This document shows, one piece after another, positions 8,378 to 19,600 of a stretch of 64,000 nt of DNA. Made by a program: the position numbers and the translations under genes. The notes under the pieces are model-generated. The model was not told the origin of the DNA, searched no databases, and was given only the letters and a program-made list of their open reading frames with translations. Numbering within the stretch: the stretch's first letter is position 1; every line of letters begins with the position of its first letter. This stretch comes from Dermanyssus gallinae (Eukaryota; Arthropoda; Arachnida; Mesostigmata; Dermanyssidae): positions 1-64,000 of the forward strand of contig QVRM01002114.1 of assembly GCA_003439945.1 (NCBI GenBank), in the 5' to 3' direction.

Positions 8378-11267
8378 ACACGTCTACACCCCCCGACATC
8401 TCTACGCAATCAACATCTAAGACCCTTTCAACCACAACCGACTGACTTATCCAAAACGCCTTCTCCTCATCATACTTCTCCTATGGATTCCTCATTAGCC
8501 AACCCAGAGACACTGGCTCAAACCTTAGCGCAGGAACGTCGAGATCTCAAAAGTGCCAGGGTCATACCTCGGGGAGCGAGAGAAGCCTGCGCCGCAGCTT
8601 TCGCAAAGGCGTTGAATAATTTCAACTCAAAGCTGGATCTTGAAAGCTGGAATAGCCTAATGTTTGCTCCATCTTTAATGCTGGCCTTACCGCATAGAAA
8701 AAATCATGAAGCCACACTAACCAGAATAATCAAAGACAATATGTCAGTGCTCGAACAAAAGAGTCTGCAAAGTCTTCTGCAGACAGTTCCAAAGACCCCA
8801 ATTAATAGACTAGACGGCTTAGCTGGAGACCGGCAGAGCGTGTCTATAGCTGAAAGAAAATTAGCCGAGGGCGATGTACGCTCTGCCGCTAGAGCCCTGC
8901 TGTCGTCAGACACATTTGCATCACGTAACTCTCGCACGGAGCGAGAATTAAGAAACAAACACCTGCCACCACCGGCCAGTGTGCCAGGAGCGCTTAGCAA
9001 CCTTCGAACAACCTGCAGTTGGATACTGCGAGAGCGTCGAAAATTCGGCGATCTTAGAGGCAATTCGCTCATTCCCTGTTGCAACCGGAGCCGGACTGGA
9101 TGGACTGCGGCCACGTCATCTGCGTGACATGTTGGATCAAACTGTTCCTTCGTCAGAGTGCCTGCTAAATGATCTGAGCATTTTCTTAGGGCAGAGTGTT
9201 AAACGGCACATTACCTAAATTTTGTCTACCAGTATTTTATGGTGCAAATCTTACAGCTCTTAAGAAAAAAGACAACTCATTAAGACCCATTGCTTGTGGA
9301 CTGACTCTGCGTAGGATTGCTGCAAAGATAGCAATGGCGAGAAATAAAAAGACAATTTTGACAGCAATTCTGCCACATCAGGTTGGAGTGGCTGTCAAAG
9401 GCGGCGCAGAAGCACTAGTACATGCTACACGTGCCCTCTTAGAGACTGAGGACCAAGTAAAGGTTCTGGTGAAACTTGATTTCTGCAATGCATTTAATAC
9501 GTTAAGAAGAGACCGGATACTAGATGCAGTGATGAAGAAAAGTCTAGAGCTTTTGCCTATGGTCTGGCAAAGTTACAGAGATCCTTCACTCTTAACCTGG
9601 GGCACCACTTCAACATTGCGTTCGGAAGCGGGCATTCAGCAGGGTGACCCGCTAGGGCCTGCTCTATTTAGTCTCGGTATATCAGATTTAGTTTCGCAAC
9701 TACAGAGCCCTTTCAACGTGTGGTATCTAGATGACGCCACGCTTGCCGGCCCTGCAAGTATCATCGCAACAGATTTAAGAAGAGTGCTGCAGTTTGAAGA
9801 AGACGGGGGACTGACACTGAATGCCGCAAAATGTGAGATTACTGCTGTCGGGGGCTCACATCAGGGGAGGGAGGAAGCAATTCAGAAGATCACAGAAATA
9901 CTCCCTGGCATCACGCGTGTAGAGCTAAACAACTTAGAAGTTTTGGGGGCCCCCGTAAAGCAAGACGGAATTTCGCATACACTCTCTGAGAAAAAAGAAG
10001 CCCTTACCAAAATTCGTCCACGACTAACACGCTTGCATCCTCAGGCTGCGCTGTGCATTTGGAGATATAGCCTAGGGTCTTCAAGATTTAACTATATACT
10101 GCGTGCATGCCCTGCTTTGACGTGCCCCGAAGAATTAACGGCGTATGATGACGTCAGCAGAGACATACTTAGTGAAGTCCTAAACGTAAATTTAGAAGAG
10201 AACATCCTGGCAGAGAGCAAGTCTTCCGATACGTGAAGGTGGTCTGGGAATAAGGAGTGCCACTGACCTAGCTCCGGTCTGCTACGCTGCTTCACTCGTG
10301 CAGTTTGGTCCGGTGGCAGCTTCGTTAGTGGAAGAGGCAGTTCGACCACAAATAAGATATGAAACCAGTAAAGCACGGGACACTATTAGAACCATGCTAG
10401 ACCCGGGCCCTTTAGAAGAATATCCTAGCCAATATAACCTAGATAAGCTCAAAAGCAAAAAAAAGAGCAGAGAAATCTTAGACGAGCTTGTTTCCCGGAG
10501 AGACCGCGCCGTATTCTTAGCGGCACAAGATAACTTCAGTGGGGGTTGGCTTAAGGCCTTACCCTCGCCTCAGCTCGGCACCATGCTGGATCCCAACTCT
10601 TTCCGCATGATGTCAGCACTTAGAATCGGCGCTAGCGTCTGCGAGCCGTTTCAGTGCAAACTGTGCGGGGAGATGGTGGATTCCAGTGGCCTACACCCAC
10701 TGAGTTGCCCGAAGAGCGCCGGTAGATCGTCCAGACATGCTGAACTAAACGGGGTGATCATAAGGTCCCTTAGGAAAGCCAGTACACCATCTACACTTGA
10801 ACCGAGAGGTTTAGTGTCCGCTAACGAAGAAAGACCTGATGGGGCGACAATTGCATTATGGTCACATGGAAAGTCTCTAGCTTGGGATGCAACGGTTTCG
10901 TGCACAACCGCGGCTTCCTATTTACACCACAGCTCTGTTGAGCCGGGGTGGGTAGCAAAGCACGCGGACGCCAGAAAACGGTTTAAATAAGCTGGACTGG
11001 AAACAAGATATATTTTTGTGCCTATTGCCATGGAGACACTAGGACCAATCAGCAAGGGAACCGAAGCATTTCTCAAAGATTTGAGTAAGCGAATTCAGGA
11101 GGTCACGAACGACCGAAGAGAGGGTCCAATTCTTGAGGCAAGCGTTGTCCTTGGCCGTTTGCAGAGGAAATGCGGCATCTATTTTAGGCGCCATGGAGTG
11201 AACTAATTATTTAAAAAACTTTGTAATAATACGTTCAGACCTCTCAACTGTAACATCGTTTAACATG
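8378..11267 (+). mobile_element. RLE-LINE copy 1, non-LTR retrotransposon with restriction-like endonuclease
   Basis: About 2.9 kb between two (TAA)n tracts. It has no LTRs and no N-terminal apurinic endonuclease domain, but encodes a central reverse transcriptase and a C-terminal CCHC finger plus PD..D endonuclease. This order is characteristic of the CRE/R2/R4/NeSL group of non-LTR elements. Bracketing by TAA repeats recalls Dong (R4 clade), which is known to insert into TAA repeats. It has no recognisable N-terminal zinc finger, unlike copies 2 and 3, so the 5' end may be truncated. Confidence 0.85.
8483..11206 (+). pseudogene. RLE-LINE copy 1 polyprotein, frameshifted
   Basis: One ancestral frame is now spread over five segments: 8483 to about 9030, 9030-9218, 9196-10236, 10240-10986 and 10990-11206. 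Domains in order: an N-terminal region with AERKLAEGDVRSAARALLSS (shared with copy 2); the RT, with VKLDFCNAFNTLRRD (motif A), GIQQGDPLGPALF (motif B) and VWYLDDATL (motif C, YLDD in place of the usual Y/F-ADD); the finger CKLCGEMVDSSGLHPLSC; then ERPDGATIALW..AWDATVSC, the PD..D core of the endonuclease; and the terminal VPIAMETLGP block. There are frameshifts near 9030, 9200 and 10235 and an in-frame TAA at 10987-10989, where related sequence suggests an aromatic residue. It cannot make a functional protein. Confidence 0.88.
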
Positions 11268-11272
11268 TAATA

Positions 11273-11359
<87 letters not shown>
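11268..11359 (+). repeat. Long (TAA)n microsatellite at the 3' end of RLE-LINE copy 1
   Basis: About 90 bases of uninterrupted TAA/AAT follow the 3' UTR of copy 1. It also forms the boundary with the 3' tail of RLE-LINE copy 2, which lies in the opposite orientation. Confidence 0.95.
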
Positions 11360-11361
<2 letters not shown>

Positions 11362-11378
11362 CCTATTTATTCATTGTA

Positions 11379-11391
11379 ATTAATCACCGAC
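11379..11391 (+). repeat. 13-bp target-site duplication, left copy (LINE-B insertion)
   Basis: ATTAATCACCGAC, identical to 13360-13372. The last three bases, GAC, are also the first three of the inverted LINE-B segment, a microhomology at the internal priming site. Confidence 0.9.
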
Positions 11392-12030
11392 TTTCCTGGC
11401 AGGAATCCAAACTGCTCACAGGGCAGATCATTAACCGTGCAGTTCATACATCCTCCTCACTATGAGCGATGTAAGCAGTTTGTATAGGACACTAGTTAGG
11501 GCAATTCCTCGATAGTTTTTCGGGTCGGTTGGGTCCCCTTTCTTTTTGTAAATTGGCTGTATAAGTATTTATCTCCACTCGTTAGGTATTTTGCCTTGTC
11601 GAGCGCATTTATTAAAAAGTTTAGTCAAATACGGGCCTATAGTTCGCAGGTTAGCTTTTAAATGCTCATACACAATAAGATCCGGCCCAGCTGATTTGCC
11701 ATTTTGTCTCGATATTATTGCACCTATGACTTCATCATCTGTAAACACAAGAGTTTCGTCTGAGTCATCTTTGGGCGGAAGCGTAAAATCGTTTTCTAAA
11801 AGGTCTTTAAAATGTCTGATCCACTCGGTATCGTTTATTAGTGGGTTTCCTGGATCTACTCTATGTGGCAGGAGGAGCCACGGTTTATTTACACTGCGCT
11901 GTATAAGATTAGGCGTCGCTGTTGCTCATAATGCTGCCTTTTCTCTCGTATCATGTTTTTAAAAACTCGTTTCATTAGCGCTAGCTGGTAAAATCCATTT
12001 TGATTATAATCTCTATTGTTACAAGGCTGT
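11389..12030 (-). pseudogene. LINE-B, inverted 5' segment (RT N-terminal region)
   Basis: The minus strand reads, with frame breaks, EWIRHFKDLLENDFTLPPKD, GKSAGPDLIVYEHLKAN and KKGDPTDPKNYRGIALTSVL. This is the region just before RT motif A in APE-type LINEs. It ends in CEQFGFLPGKS, exactly where the sense-oriented part begins. Stops at NEW-R-stop-ILIQP and after MYELHG make it inactive. Confidence 0.88.
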
Positions 12031-13359
12031 TGTGAGCAGTTTGGATTCCTGCCAGGAAAGTCAACAGCAGACGCTTTACGGTTCGTGATTGAACACGTAA
12101 GTGAACGCCAACGAGACAAAAGTATGACGTATGCGGCCTTTGTCGACTTTCAAACCGCATTCGACAGTGTGCCTAGGGACCGCCTCCTCGAAATCCTCCG
12201 AGAGAGGTTTAATATTAAGGGACAACTATTCAATTTAATTCGAGATATGCTGAGCCACAATTTTATAACCATCAAAAACGGAAATCACTATATAAACGAG
12301 CCTGTTACACAAAAGACTGGAGTAGCGCAGGGCGACTCTGCAAGCCCATTTCTCTTTATACTGTACATTGCTGGCTTAGCAGACCTTCTACGCACAATGA
12401 AAGCACCGCATGCCTTCTACGCGGACGACCTCGTCATCTTGGCCAAATCCCGGGAACACGTACAATTCTACTTAAATGAAACCTCAAAATGGTGTGCGGA
12501 GAACCGACTCATAATTAATATCTCTAAGACAAAGATTCTTCGCTTCAGCCGCGGTGGCTCATACGCCGCTGCCGACCATCGCGTCAAGATCAACAGTACT
12601 TGCCTTGAGCTGGTTAACCATTTCTCGTATCTTGGCGTAACTCTGACACCGCGACTGACTTTTAGCAGACACATCGAGGAACTGCGAGCAAAGGCCACGG
12701 CGGCGATTATGCTACTCGGGGACATTCGAGATGTAGATCTTGACACAGCAATGAAAATATTTAATATGAAAATTACCCCGATACTCCAGTACTGTCTCCC
12801 AGTAATTGCGCCGCACCTAACATTACGCGATCTCAAAAATTTAGACCGCGTAAAGGCGTGCTTTGTGAAGCGTGTGCTGGGATTACCCAAGAACGCGTCA
12901 GCTACCCTAGCACTAGAATTATGCGGAGAACGTACTCTGGTAGAAAACTTAGTCCTACACAAATTACCGATCAGTACAAATACCCTCGACATGTACAGAG
13001 CATTTAGGGAAGACCGAAACGTACATTTTGCTATGTGTAACTACACAGATGGACCTGCTTTTCGCTCAGAGAAATGGAAACGTGCCTTCCAAAGTAACCG
13101 ACCATTATTGTGCAGGGTAACATGGCATGGTTATCACCATTATATGTGCCTCAAAGGTGAATGTTATGATATTAACGACTGTGTATGTAAGTTTTGTGGT
13201 GAGTGCAATATCTGTCGATATCATGTTCTAAAATGTTCGGCATTAGACTCTTACTCGCTACAGGCGCGTGTGAACGAGATATTGTTATAATTTCGTAGCA
13301 GGCCATGTGTGTCAATCCAATCCTACTACCAACAACTGTGGTGAATAAATATGATGTGT
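11392..13359 (+). mobile_element. LINE-B insertion with inverted 5' half (twin priming)
   Basis: A 1,968-bp insertion bounded by 13-bp direct repeats (11379-11391 and 13360-13372). The right part (12031-13359) is sense-oriented. The left part (11389-12030) carries the more 5' part of the same element on the minus strand. Both parts contain the same 32 bases around QFGFLPGKS (11389-11420 inverted, 12031-12062 direct). This geometry, with the internal point at the left target junction and the 5'-most end at the inversion junction, is what twin-primed reverse transcription produces. The insertion lies in the 3' end of RLE-LINE copy 2, so it is younger. The 3' end has AATAAA (13344-13349) but no poly(A) tail. 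Confidence 0.9.
12031..13290 (+). pseudogene. LINE-B reverse transcriptase, 5'-truncated sense part
   Basis: About 420 codons open without interruption. RT motifs: QFGFLPGKSTADALRFVI, FVDFQTAFDSVPRDRL (A), GVAQGDSASPFLFILYI (B), FYADDLVILAK (C) and YLGVTLTPRLTFSRHI (D/E). The C-terminus is the Cys/His-rich CKFCGECNICRYHVLKC. This is the jockey/R1-like type of LINE, unrelated in detail to the RLE-LINEs beside it. It lacks the endonuclease and the first RT blocks, which are partly in the inverted segment. The open frame suggests a recent insertion, but the copy cannot move by itself. Confidence 0.9.
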
Positions 13360-13372
13360 ATTAATCACCGAC
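13360..13372 (+). repeat. 13-bp target-site duplication, right copy
   Basis: ATTAATCACCGAC, identical to 11379-11391. To its right the 3' UTR of RLE-LINE copy 2 continues. Confidence 0.9.
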
Positions 13373-16300
13373 GGTGGGAACATGACAATTGGGTCCCTGC
13401 GAACGTGTGCACGTTTACGAAGGGTCCAATGTAGAAACCAACCATCTCTGGAGGGTTCCCCGGACCGAAGCCGCGTTGCCCCGTAGCACATCCAGCGACA
13501 GACGCTGTCTGAGAAATTCGCCCGCTCGCCTATCACCGCTGGCTAGACCTAGTCGCTTCCCGACCTTCTGTAGCAAACCGCGAGTGGACGGGCCCGGCCC
13601 GCCAAGTGTCTCGAAGGCAAGTGGGTAGAACCCGTACGGGTACCCGATGTTCTGGTATTTTCTCACCTTGCCTGCCTCGGCGAAAGCTGAAGCATATACG
13701 GCCCGGGCCGCGCCAGCACTAACCATTGAAGGGGCTAATGAGTCAGTAACTGTCGCGTCCCAAACCAGCATGCAACCGCTCTCGAACGGGGTTAAGGTCA
13801 GACCGTCGGGTCTCTTTCCGCCTTCCCTATCCAGCCTGACGGGTTCCAGGACGTACGGTAGGCCACTAGAGCGTAGGGCTCTGCTGAAGGTTTCGTTCAG
13901 GGCTTGGTGTCGGGCTCGCCCTGCGCTGACGATACAGGATAGGCCGTGGCGTCCATCCGGCTGGACGGCGTCACCGCAGACGCAGGTATGAGCGTGCACA
14001 AGGTCCGTCCCCAAACGAAGTCCGACCGCGATTCTTACCGACTCGTCATCTAGGAGTGTCCCGATCCGAGCACAGGGTATGGCGTGGAGCCATGCGCCCG
14101 CCCCTTTAGAGGAGACGGCGCGTAGCCTGGCCCTATCAGCGTCTGTGGCGCTTTCCGCTATGAGATTTTTCAACCCTTTGCTCATGTAAAGCCGCCGACC
14201 AATCTTTCTGGCGTCCAGCTTCCGCGGGCTCGTGGCCGCACAGGGCAACTGCTCTACGGCGGCTTGTTTCTAAGCGATCTTCTAGGTCCGTAAGAGCGAC
14301 TGAATCGAGAAGTGAATTAGCCTGTTGTAAAGACCTGTGGAGGGAAGCTACCAGAGCTACCTCCGATAGGACAATAGCATCAGGCAGCCCTAGACCTCCC
14401 CAAAGAACGGGGAGTAGAGCTTGTTGACGTGCTTCTGCCGATAGACTTAGATTCAAAAGAGCCTCAACTGTAGTAAGCACGCTGTCGTTTAGTCGCTCAA
14501 GGAGTCATGGAGCAAGCGAGCAGTCTGCACTTCGAAACAGGTGGTTGAGACGTAGGGCCGAAAATGAAGATCTCTGAAGAAAAAGGCCCCGGTGAGATCC
14601 TACCAAAGGAATGCGTGACATTGCATGCTCTAGTTTTTCTATCCACCTTTCGAGAGCTGCCGGAACTCCCTCTGGGAATAGGGGGACGCCTAGTAACTCC
14701 AGATCCGTTAAATCCAAATCCAGATCCCAACAGTCCTGCATCCTGGGAGAACCTCTAGCACCTCAGAGTCGGTAGCACCTCCTACGACATGAACCTCGCA
14801 CTTTGCAGGATTTAGGGCCAGGCCACTCCGCTCCGCGAACTCGATGACTCTGTGGATGTCCCTCAGAACTGCATCAGGTGCCCCGCCCAGTACACCGTCG
14901 TCTAAGTACCATGTGTTTAGAGGGCACTCGAGAGAGTCGACTAACTCCTTGATACCCAGGCAAAACAGGGTCCCAATGGGTCGCCCTGCTGCACCCCAGT
15001 TTGCGAGATTATGGTATCATGCGGCAGAAGAAGGCAAGGTGGCTCTTTATAAGCTAGTTCCACCTGGTGGAACATACTCGGTGCCCAAGCCTTGACCGCA
15101 TTTAACAGGTGGTCCCTCCGAATGGTGTTAAAGGCGTTTTTAAAGTCGAGCTTGACCACAAGGGTGGCTCCGGAACGAGACTCCAAGAAGGACCTAGTTG
15201 AATGCACCGCGGCTTCGCATCCTCCCGGTGTCGCAAACCCGAGCTGATGACAACCAAGAGCACCTGATACTTCCGCCTTGTTTTCAAAAATGCAGATATT
15301 TGCCGCCAGCCTTCGGATTATGGATGAGCATTCGATGGGCCTCACACCACCATCTTTCTTCTTGAGGGCAAAAAGTCGGGCGCCGAAGATAAGGGGTCTC
15401 CAGTCGGGGAAAGGCGATTCCCATCGAAGAAGATCGACGACCTTGGCCAGGGCAGCCGCGAGCCGGTCTGCGGCAGCCCCCAGAGCGGGGGACAACAGGT
15501 CTTGTAAGAACCGGGGTCTGATGAAATCCAGGCCAGCTGCTGAACTACGGGAAAACGTTTGTATGGCAGACCGGACGTTCTCGCCTGATGTAGTTGATGG
15601 CAGGAGCACGTGAGGAGGACTAGGCCATGTTAAGAATGAGGGCGCGGGAGGGTGCTTATCCAGCAGCACGGCTGTCTCGCTGGGCTTCTGCGCTAGCGTG
15701 TCTTCTGAGATCAAGACCCTAGCCGCCGAAGAAACGTCGCCTTCCGAGAGCTTGGTAATGGCTAGCCGGACGGTGTCGACCGTCCGCTGCCGTGGAGGTT
15801 GGTTTGGGACGGGGCTATCGCTAAGGTCAAACCGTTTTCCGTCAGTAAAATCGCGGAGATTCTTCCGGACGATAACCGCCAACGAGCGGTCATCTTTCCC
15901 ACCATCGGGAAGGCGGAGGACGACGGGCGCGAAAGAGAACAGAGCAAGCCAGGCAGTACTGTCGTTGTTATCTGCGACTGAGCACAACACCTTAGTGAAT
16001 ACTTTGGCAACTTGCCTACGTACTGATTTCGGCAAGATGCGGACCAACCGCCAGCGGCGAGTGACAACTTGAATGACACTAATTAGCTGATCCGCGGTAA
16101 ACCGAGAGTTCGAGCGCTCTGACTCGTGGACTATGTTGTGGGCACCCCCTCCGTGCTTCACCGTAATGTGTCGACGCAGGCCTCTTCATGTAAACGTAAG
16201 TGCGCAAGTTGGACAGGGGACCCTATTAGGGTCCGACTGCCCGGACCGCGGGCTGACGAGCCCGTGGTAAGGCCCGTTGTCTCCATGATCTGTCATTATA

Positions 16301-16433
16301 AGACGAGACCTTTTAACTTGCCCACTACAGAGAACAGCCTCATTGGAGGTCGCAACAGCTACTCCAGTGATCTTAACACCACGGATAACTCAGGCCTGAT
16401 TCAATTGCGTTGACATCCTTTTGTTGTGCAGCC
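13373..16433 (-). mobile_element. RLE-LINE copy 2
   Basis: Minus-strand element with a C2H2 finger, RT, CCHC finger and restriction-like endonuclease. Its last bases lie at 11360-11378, separated by the LINE-B insertion; rejoining the two sides through the 13-bp duplication restores a continuous 3' UTR that ends GAATAAATAGGTTG before the (TAA)n tract. The 5' end, on the right, borders (TTA)n at 16436-16455, which is (TAA)n on the element's own strand. On its 3' side the repeat reads (TTA)n on the element's strand, so a simple insertion into one TAA tract does not explain both edges. Confidence 0.87.
13415..16296 (-). pseudogene. RLE-LINE copy 2 polyprotein, frameshifted
   Basis: Reading starts at an ATG at 16296 (MTDHGDNGPYHG). 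Soon after comes a C2H2 finger, CPTCALTFT then stop then RGLRRHITVKH, with a TGA inside the finger. From 16161 to about 14975, 400 codons are open: the AITKLSEGDVSSAARVLISE block and the RT with VVKLDFKNAFNTIRRDHLL (A) and TGVQQGDPLGP (B). A frameshift near 14975 moves motif C (TWYLDDGVLGG) to another frame; further shifts fall near 14740, 14490 and 14250. The C-terminus (13415-14248) is open: CVCGDAVQPDGRHGLSC finger, then KRPDGLTLTPFESGCMLVWD (PD..D endonuclease) and a conserved tail GGPGPSTRGLLQKVGKRL. It is closer to copy 3 than to copy 1. Confidence 0.88.
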
Positions 16434-16435
16434 GC

Positions 16436-16455
16436 TATTATTATTATTATTATTT
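16436..16455 (-). repeat. (TAA)n on the minus strand, at the 5' edge of RLE-LINE copy 2
   Basis: About seven TTA units on the plus strand, directly beyond the 5' end of copy 2. In the element's orientation this is (TAA)n, as at the 5' edge of copy 1. Confidence 0.8.
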
Positions 16456-16945
16456 CCATGACATTATAATTACATTATTACGAACAATAACATTATATGT
16501 TAACGCTATCTTATTAATTAACATTATTATGTGGTATTGCTGCTGCTTCTCTAGTGCTGACAAAGTAGTTGCGGTGGCTGTCGCGCAATGAGTTGTTGAA
16601 ATCACTGTTGGCGCCTCTTTGTAGATTAGCTGTTCCAACATCCAAATTTAGCTGAGCAGCCGTTAGAAATCGAATTTAAATGGCAGCGGCGTGCCGCTGG
16701 GAGCCTACGGACCGTTACGCGAATGGTTTCGTTTTGCTTCACCATTTCGTGTGGATCAGCCTCATGGCTGCTCGAGCCTCTGTCGCATAGTCATACACAG
16801 TACACCAAACCGTTCACTGAGTTACAGGCATCACTCCGGCATGTCACTTCCTAGGTTCGCCATCCTGCACACACACGAATAGACGTGTTTTCTCGGAGCT
16901 CGACATGCACACGTCCGCACTGTTTGGCGATGATTCACCCACGTA

Positions 16946-17011
<66 letters not shown>

Positions 17012-17429
17012 ATCGACCTTGGCAAGTAAGTCGTTGTTGTTCCTGTTTTGCTGCCGCCTTCGTGCTCTTAGCTTTCTCTCTTTTGTGTCGTCTATCATTC
17101 CTCCTCTCTCCATAGAGAGGGCGAATCACTCTTTTCACTCACAACTCTCAGTATCCCCCTATAGTTCTTCGTAGAGCGCGGCAGAACAGAGTAGAGGATT
17201 GGAACCGTTGCTGGCTGAATCACGGCGCTGATTCCTAGGCCTACCGCCTTCACCAACGTCCGAACCCGACACACGGCGAAGTTCGACCTCATATATTCGC
17301 TAACTGAGTGTGGATGGCTTGCTCGTTTGCCCTTTGTGACAGATGTTGACAACAAGAATTTGTGGACCTTTTTTCCACGTCGTTGTCTTTGATGTAGCGC
17401 ATGTGGTACCACCGTAACTGAAGATGGGC
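16456..17429. other. No recognisable gene; contains a (TAA)n(TTA)n palindromic tract
   Basis: Open frames here either run through the microsatellite (poly-Asn, poly-Tyr, poly-Ile) or, as at 17095-17412 minus (105 codons), match nothing I know. The palindromic tract at 16945-17010 is listed separately. Confidence 0.4.
16945..17010. repeat. (TAA)n followed by (TTA)n, perfect palindromic microsatellite
   Basis: About 12 AAT units run straight into about 10 ATT units. The result is a self-complementary tract of about 65 bases that could extrude a hairpin. TAA-targeted elements could land here in either orientation. Confidence 0.9.
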
Positions 17430-17980
17430 TTCACCCTCCTAGCTGCATCAAAAGCCATGTTAGAGTTTCTAGACACGCTGAAATCAATTCAATTATAAGA
17501 AGAGCCTTACGCAGGGCTGGTATGCCAGGCACGTTTGAGCCCAAATTAGGACTTCATGACGACGAAAGACCTGACGGTGTAACAATCCCGCTATGGGCTA
17601 ACGGCAGATGCTGTGTATGGGATGCTACAGTGTCCTGTACAGTGGCTCCCTCCTACGCCACAGTTCACTAGAAGCGGGATGGGTTGAGGAGCGCGCATAG
17701 GGGATAATGGGAAAAAACGCAGGTACCAAGAACTGGAGAAAAGTTACATCGTAGTGCCAATATCTATGGAAACAATGGGTCCAGTAAGCAAGGGGACCAA
17801 GATATTCAACAGTAAGCTGGGCTTACGGATTACAGATCTCACAGGGAATCGGCGCGAAGGCGAGTTTCTACGGCAACTGCTGTTGCTTGCAGTGTGCCGG
17901 GGAAACGCCGGCTGTATTGTCGGTTCCATGGAATAATATTTAGGAGCTAGGAGAATCCAAGGAGTACACGTTCACACCTC
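17430..17980 (+). mobile_element. RLE-LINE copy 4, 5'-truncated 3' end
   Basis: Only the endonuclease end is present. The plus strand reads SRHAEINSIIRRALRRAG, ERPDGVTIPLWANGRCCVWD (PD..D) and, after a frameshift near 17690, VPISMETMGPVSKGTK with the tail to a stop at 17934-17936. It is most similar to copy 1: the same VPI.METLGP block and a 3' UTR sharing ACGTTCA.ACCTC. It ends in four TAA units (17983-17996). Truncation from the 5' side is typical of LINE insertions. Confidence 0.85.
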
Positions 17981-17996
17981 ACAATAATAATAATAA

Positions 17997-18776
17997 GCAT
18001 CCCACAAACGTTTGTTATCGTGTCCGTTAGTGACGGAGGAAATCTTAAGCAGCTCCAGAATTATTTTCAGCTAGGCTGAATATACGCGATCTAGTGAAAG
18101 TTCACTTACTCTGGATTGCAATATACATTGATAAATAAAAAAGACTTTTTGTATTACGCGATCTAGTTATTTGAAGTTATCCGCTGTCAGAACGTTAGCA
18201 ACGCTCTTCATGCCATATGAGACTATAGGAGAGATCTTCATTTTACGCGTCTTGATTTCTCTTGACTATTTCCGACTAGGAGCACGGGGCAGCTTTAAAT
18301 GTGCCGTTTAAAACTGAGCTTAGATGTCAGGGTTACAGGCGAGACTAATTCTAGCAGTATCCCATATATTCTTACATTACGATCAGCTGCTAAGTGGTAA
18401 TGATATATGCTAACTCACGTGCAGTGATCAAAAAGCATGACTTTTAATTACACATTTATTTTGTACAGTCCAGTACTTAATGATATATGTAAGGTATAAG
18501 CATTCGTCCATGACGTTGTTCGCATACCATGATTCTTTCGTATAGCTGATACAGTTGAATTTTGCATTTTAAATGTATGCCTCTTTAGGCAGCTACATAG
18601 TTAAGGCTAGTGCCATTCAGATGCACATGAGTGGCGCTAAAAATTGTGCTGTCTTTTCCTGTCAATACTCAGAACTCAGACATTGCACTTTAACCGGTCA
18701 CGTGCTATGAGCTATCTAACAAACTAAGGATCTAATGCAAGATTAAGATTCTTAAGAAAACAAAGTCCATCTGTTT
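17997..18776. other. No recognisable feature
   Basis: Unique-looking sequence without long open frames. It separates RLE-LINE copy 4 from the simple-repeat block. Confidence 0.45.
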
Positions 18777-18788
18777 GTAAAAAAAAAC

Positions 18789-18840
<52 letters not shown>

Positions 18841-18955
18841 TATATATTATATATATATATATCTATCTATATACATATATATATATATATACATATAATA
18901 TATAGTATATATATATATATATAATATATGTATATATATTATTTTTTTTTCCATA
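18777..18955. repeat. Poly(A) / (TA)n simple-repeat block
   Basis: About 30 bases of A followed by some 130 bases of TA with interruptions, ending in a T-run at 18941-18950. It lies next to the 3' end of RLE-LINE copy 3. Confidence 0.95.
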
Positions 18956-19585
18956 TAGGAAGTTTTATTTGCTTATATGCAGAGCAACAAATGTCTTCTT
19001 TATGAATGTGTACACCGGATAAATCAAGTGAAATCACATATCCTTCAGGTTCGGGCGTGTCCAGTCTAGCAGAGTTCCACGCACAGAGGCGGCGTTACCC
19101 CGTTGAATGTCCAGCGATAGTCTCTGGTGCAGTTACTCGACAGCTCTAGTGTCCCCTGTCAAACGATTGAGCGCCTTGCCGACACGTTGAATAAGTTTGT
19201 GCGTCTTCGGGCCAGGTCCCCCTATTGTCTCGAATGCCAGTAGGCGAAAGTCGTGGGGGTAAGTGATACTGGCATACTTTCTGCACTTATTCGCTTCCGC
19301 CAACATAGACGCGTGACTAGCTATGTTCCGCTCCCGCACTGACCATTGAGGAGGCTAATGAGTCAGTAACGGTTGCATCGCATACCGGTATGCGACCCCA
19401 CTCGAAGGACGTTAGTGTCAGCCTGTCCGGTCGCTTTCCATCATTTCTGCGGAGGCCAGGAGGCTCGAGAATGCAAGGAAAGCCGGCCGACCTCAAAACT
19501 CGGCTAAATGTCTCGTTAAGTGCTGCGTGTCGGACTCGACGACCTGAGCTTAAGGCACAAGAAAGGTCATGGTCTGTGGCCCCAC

Positions 19586-19600
19586 TTAATCGCCGCAATT
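19586..19600 (+). repeat. 15-bp target-site duplication, left copy (RPL41 retrocopy)
   Basis: TTAATCGCCGCAATT, identical to 19962-19976. It is part of the CCHC-finger region of RLE-LINE copy 3. Confidence 0.92.

Noticed and set aside
8704..9114. 136-codon minus-strand frame
   Set aside because: It lies antisense to the N-terminal region of RLE-LINE copy 1; composition is explained by the sense frame.
11591..11962. 123-codon plus-strand frame
   Set aside because: It is antisense to the inverted LINE-B segment, whose minus strand has the readable RT blocks.
12468..12992. 174-codon minus-strand frame
   Set aside because: It is antisense to the LINE-B reverse transcriptase.
13647..13991. Plus-strand frames at 13389-13991 and 15698-16072
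   Set aside because: They are antisense to RLE-LINE copy 2, where the finger, endonuclease and RT motifs are on the minus strand.
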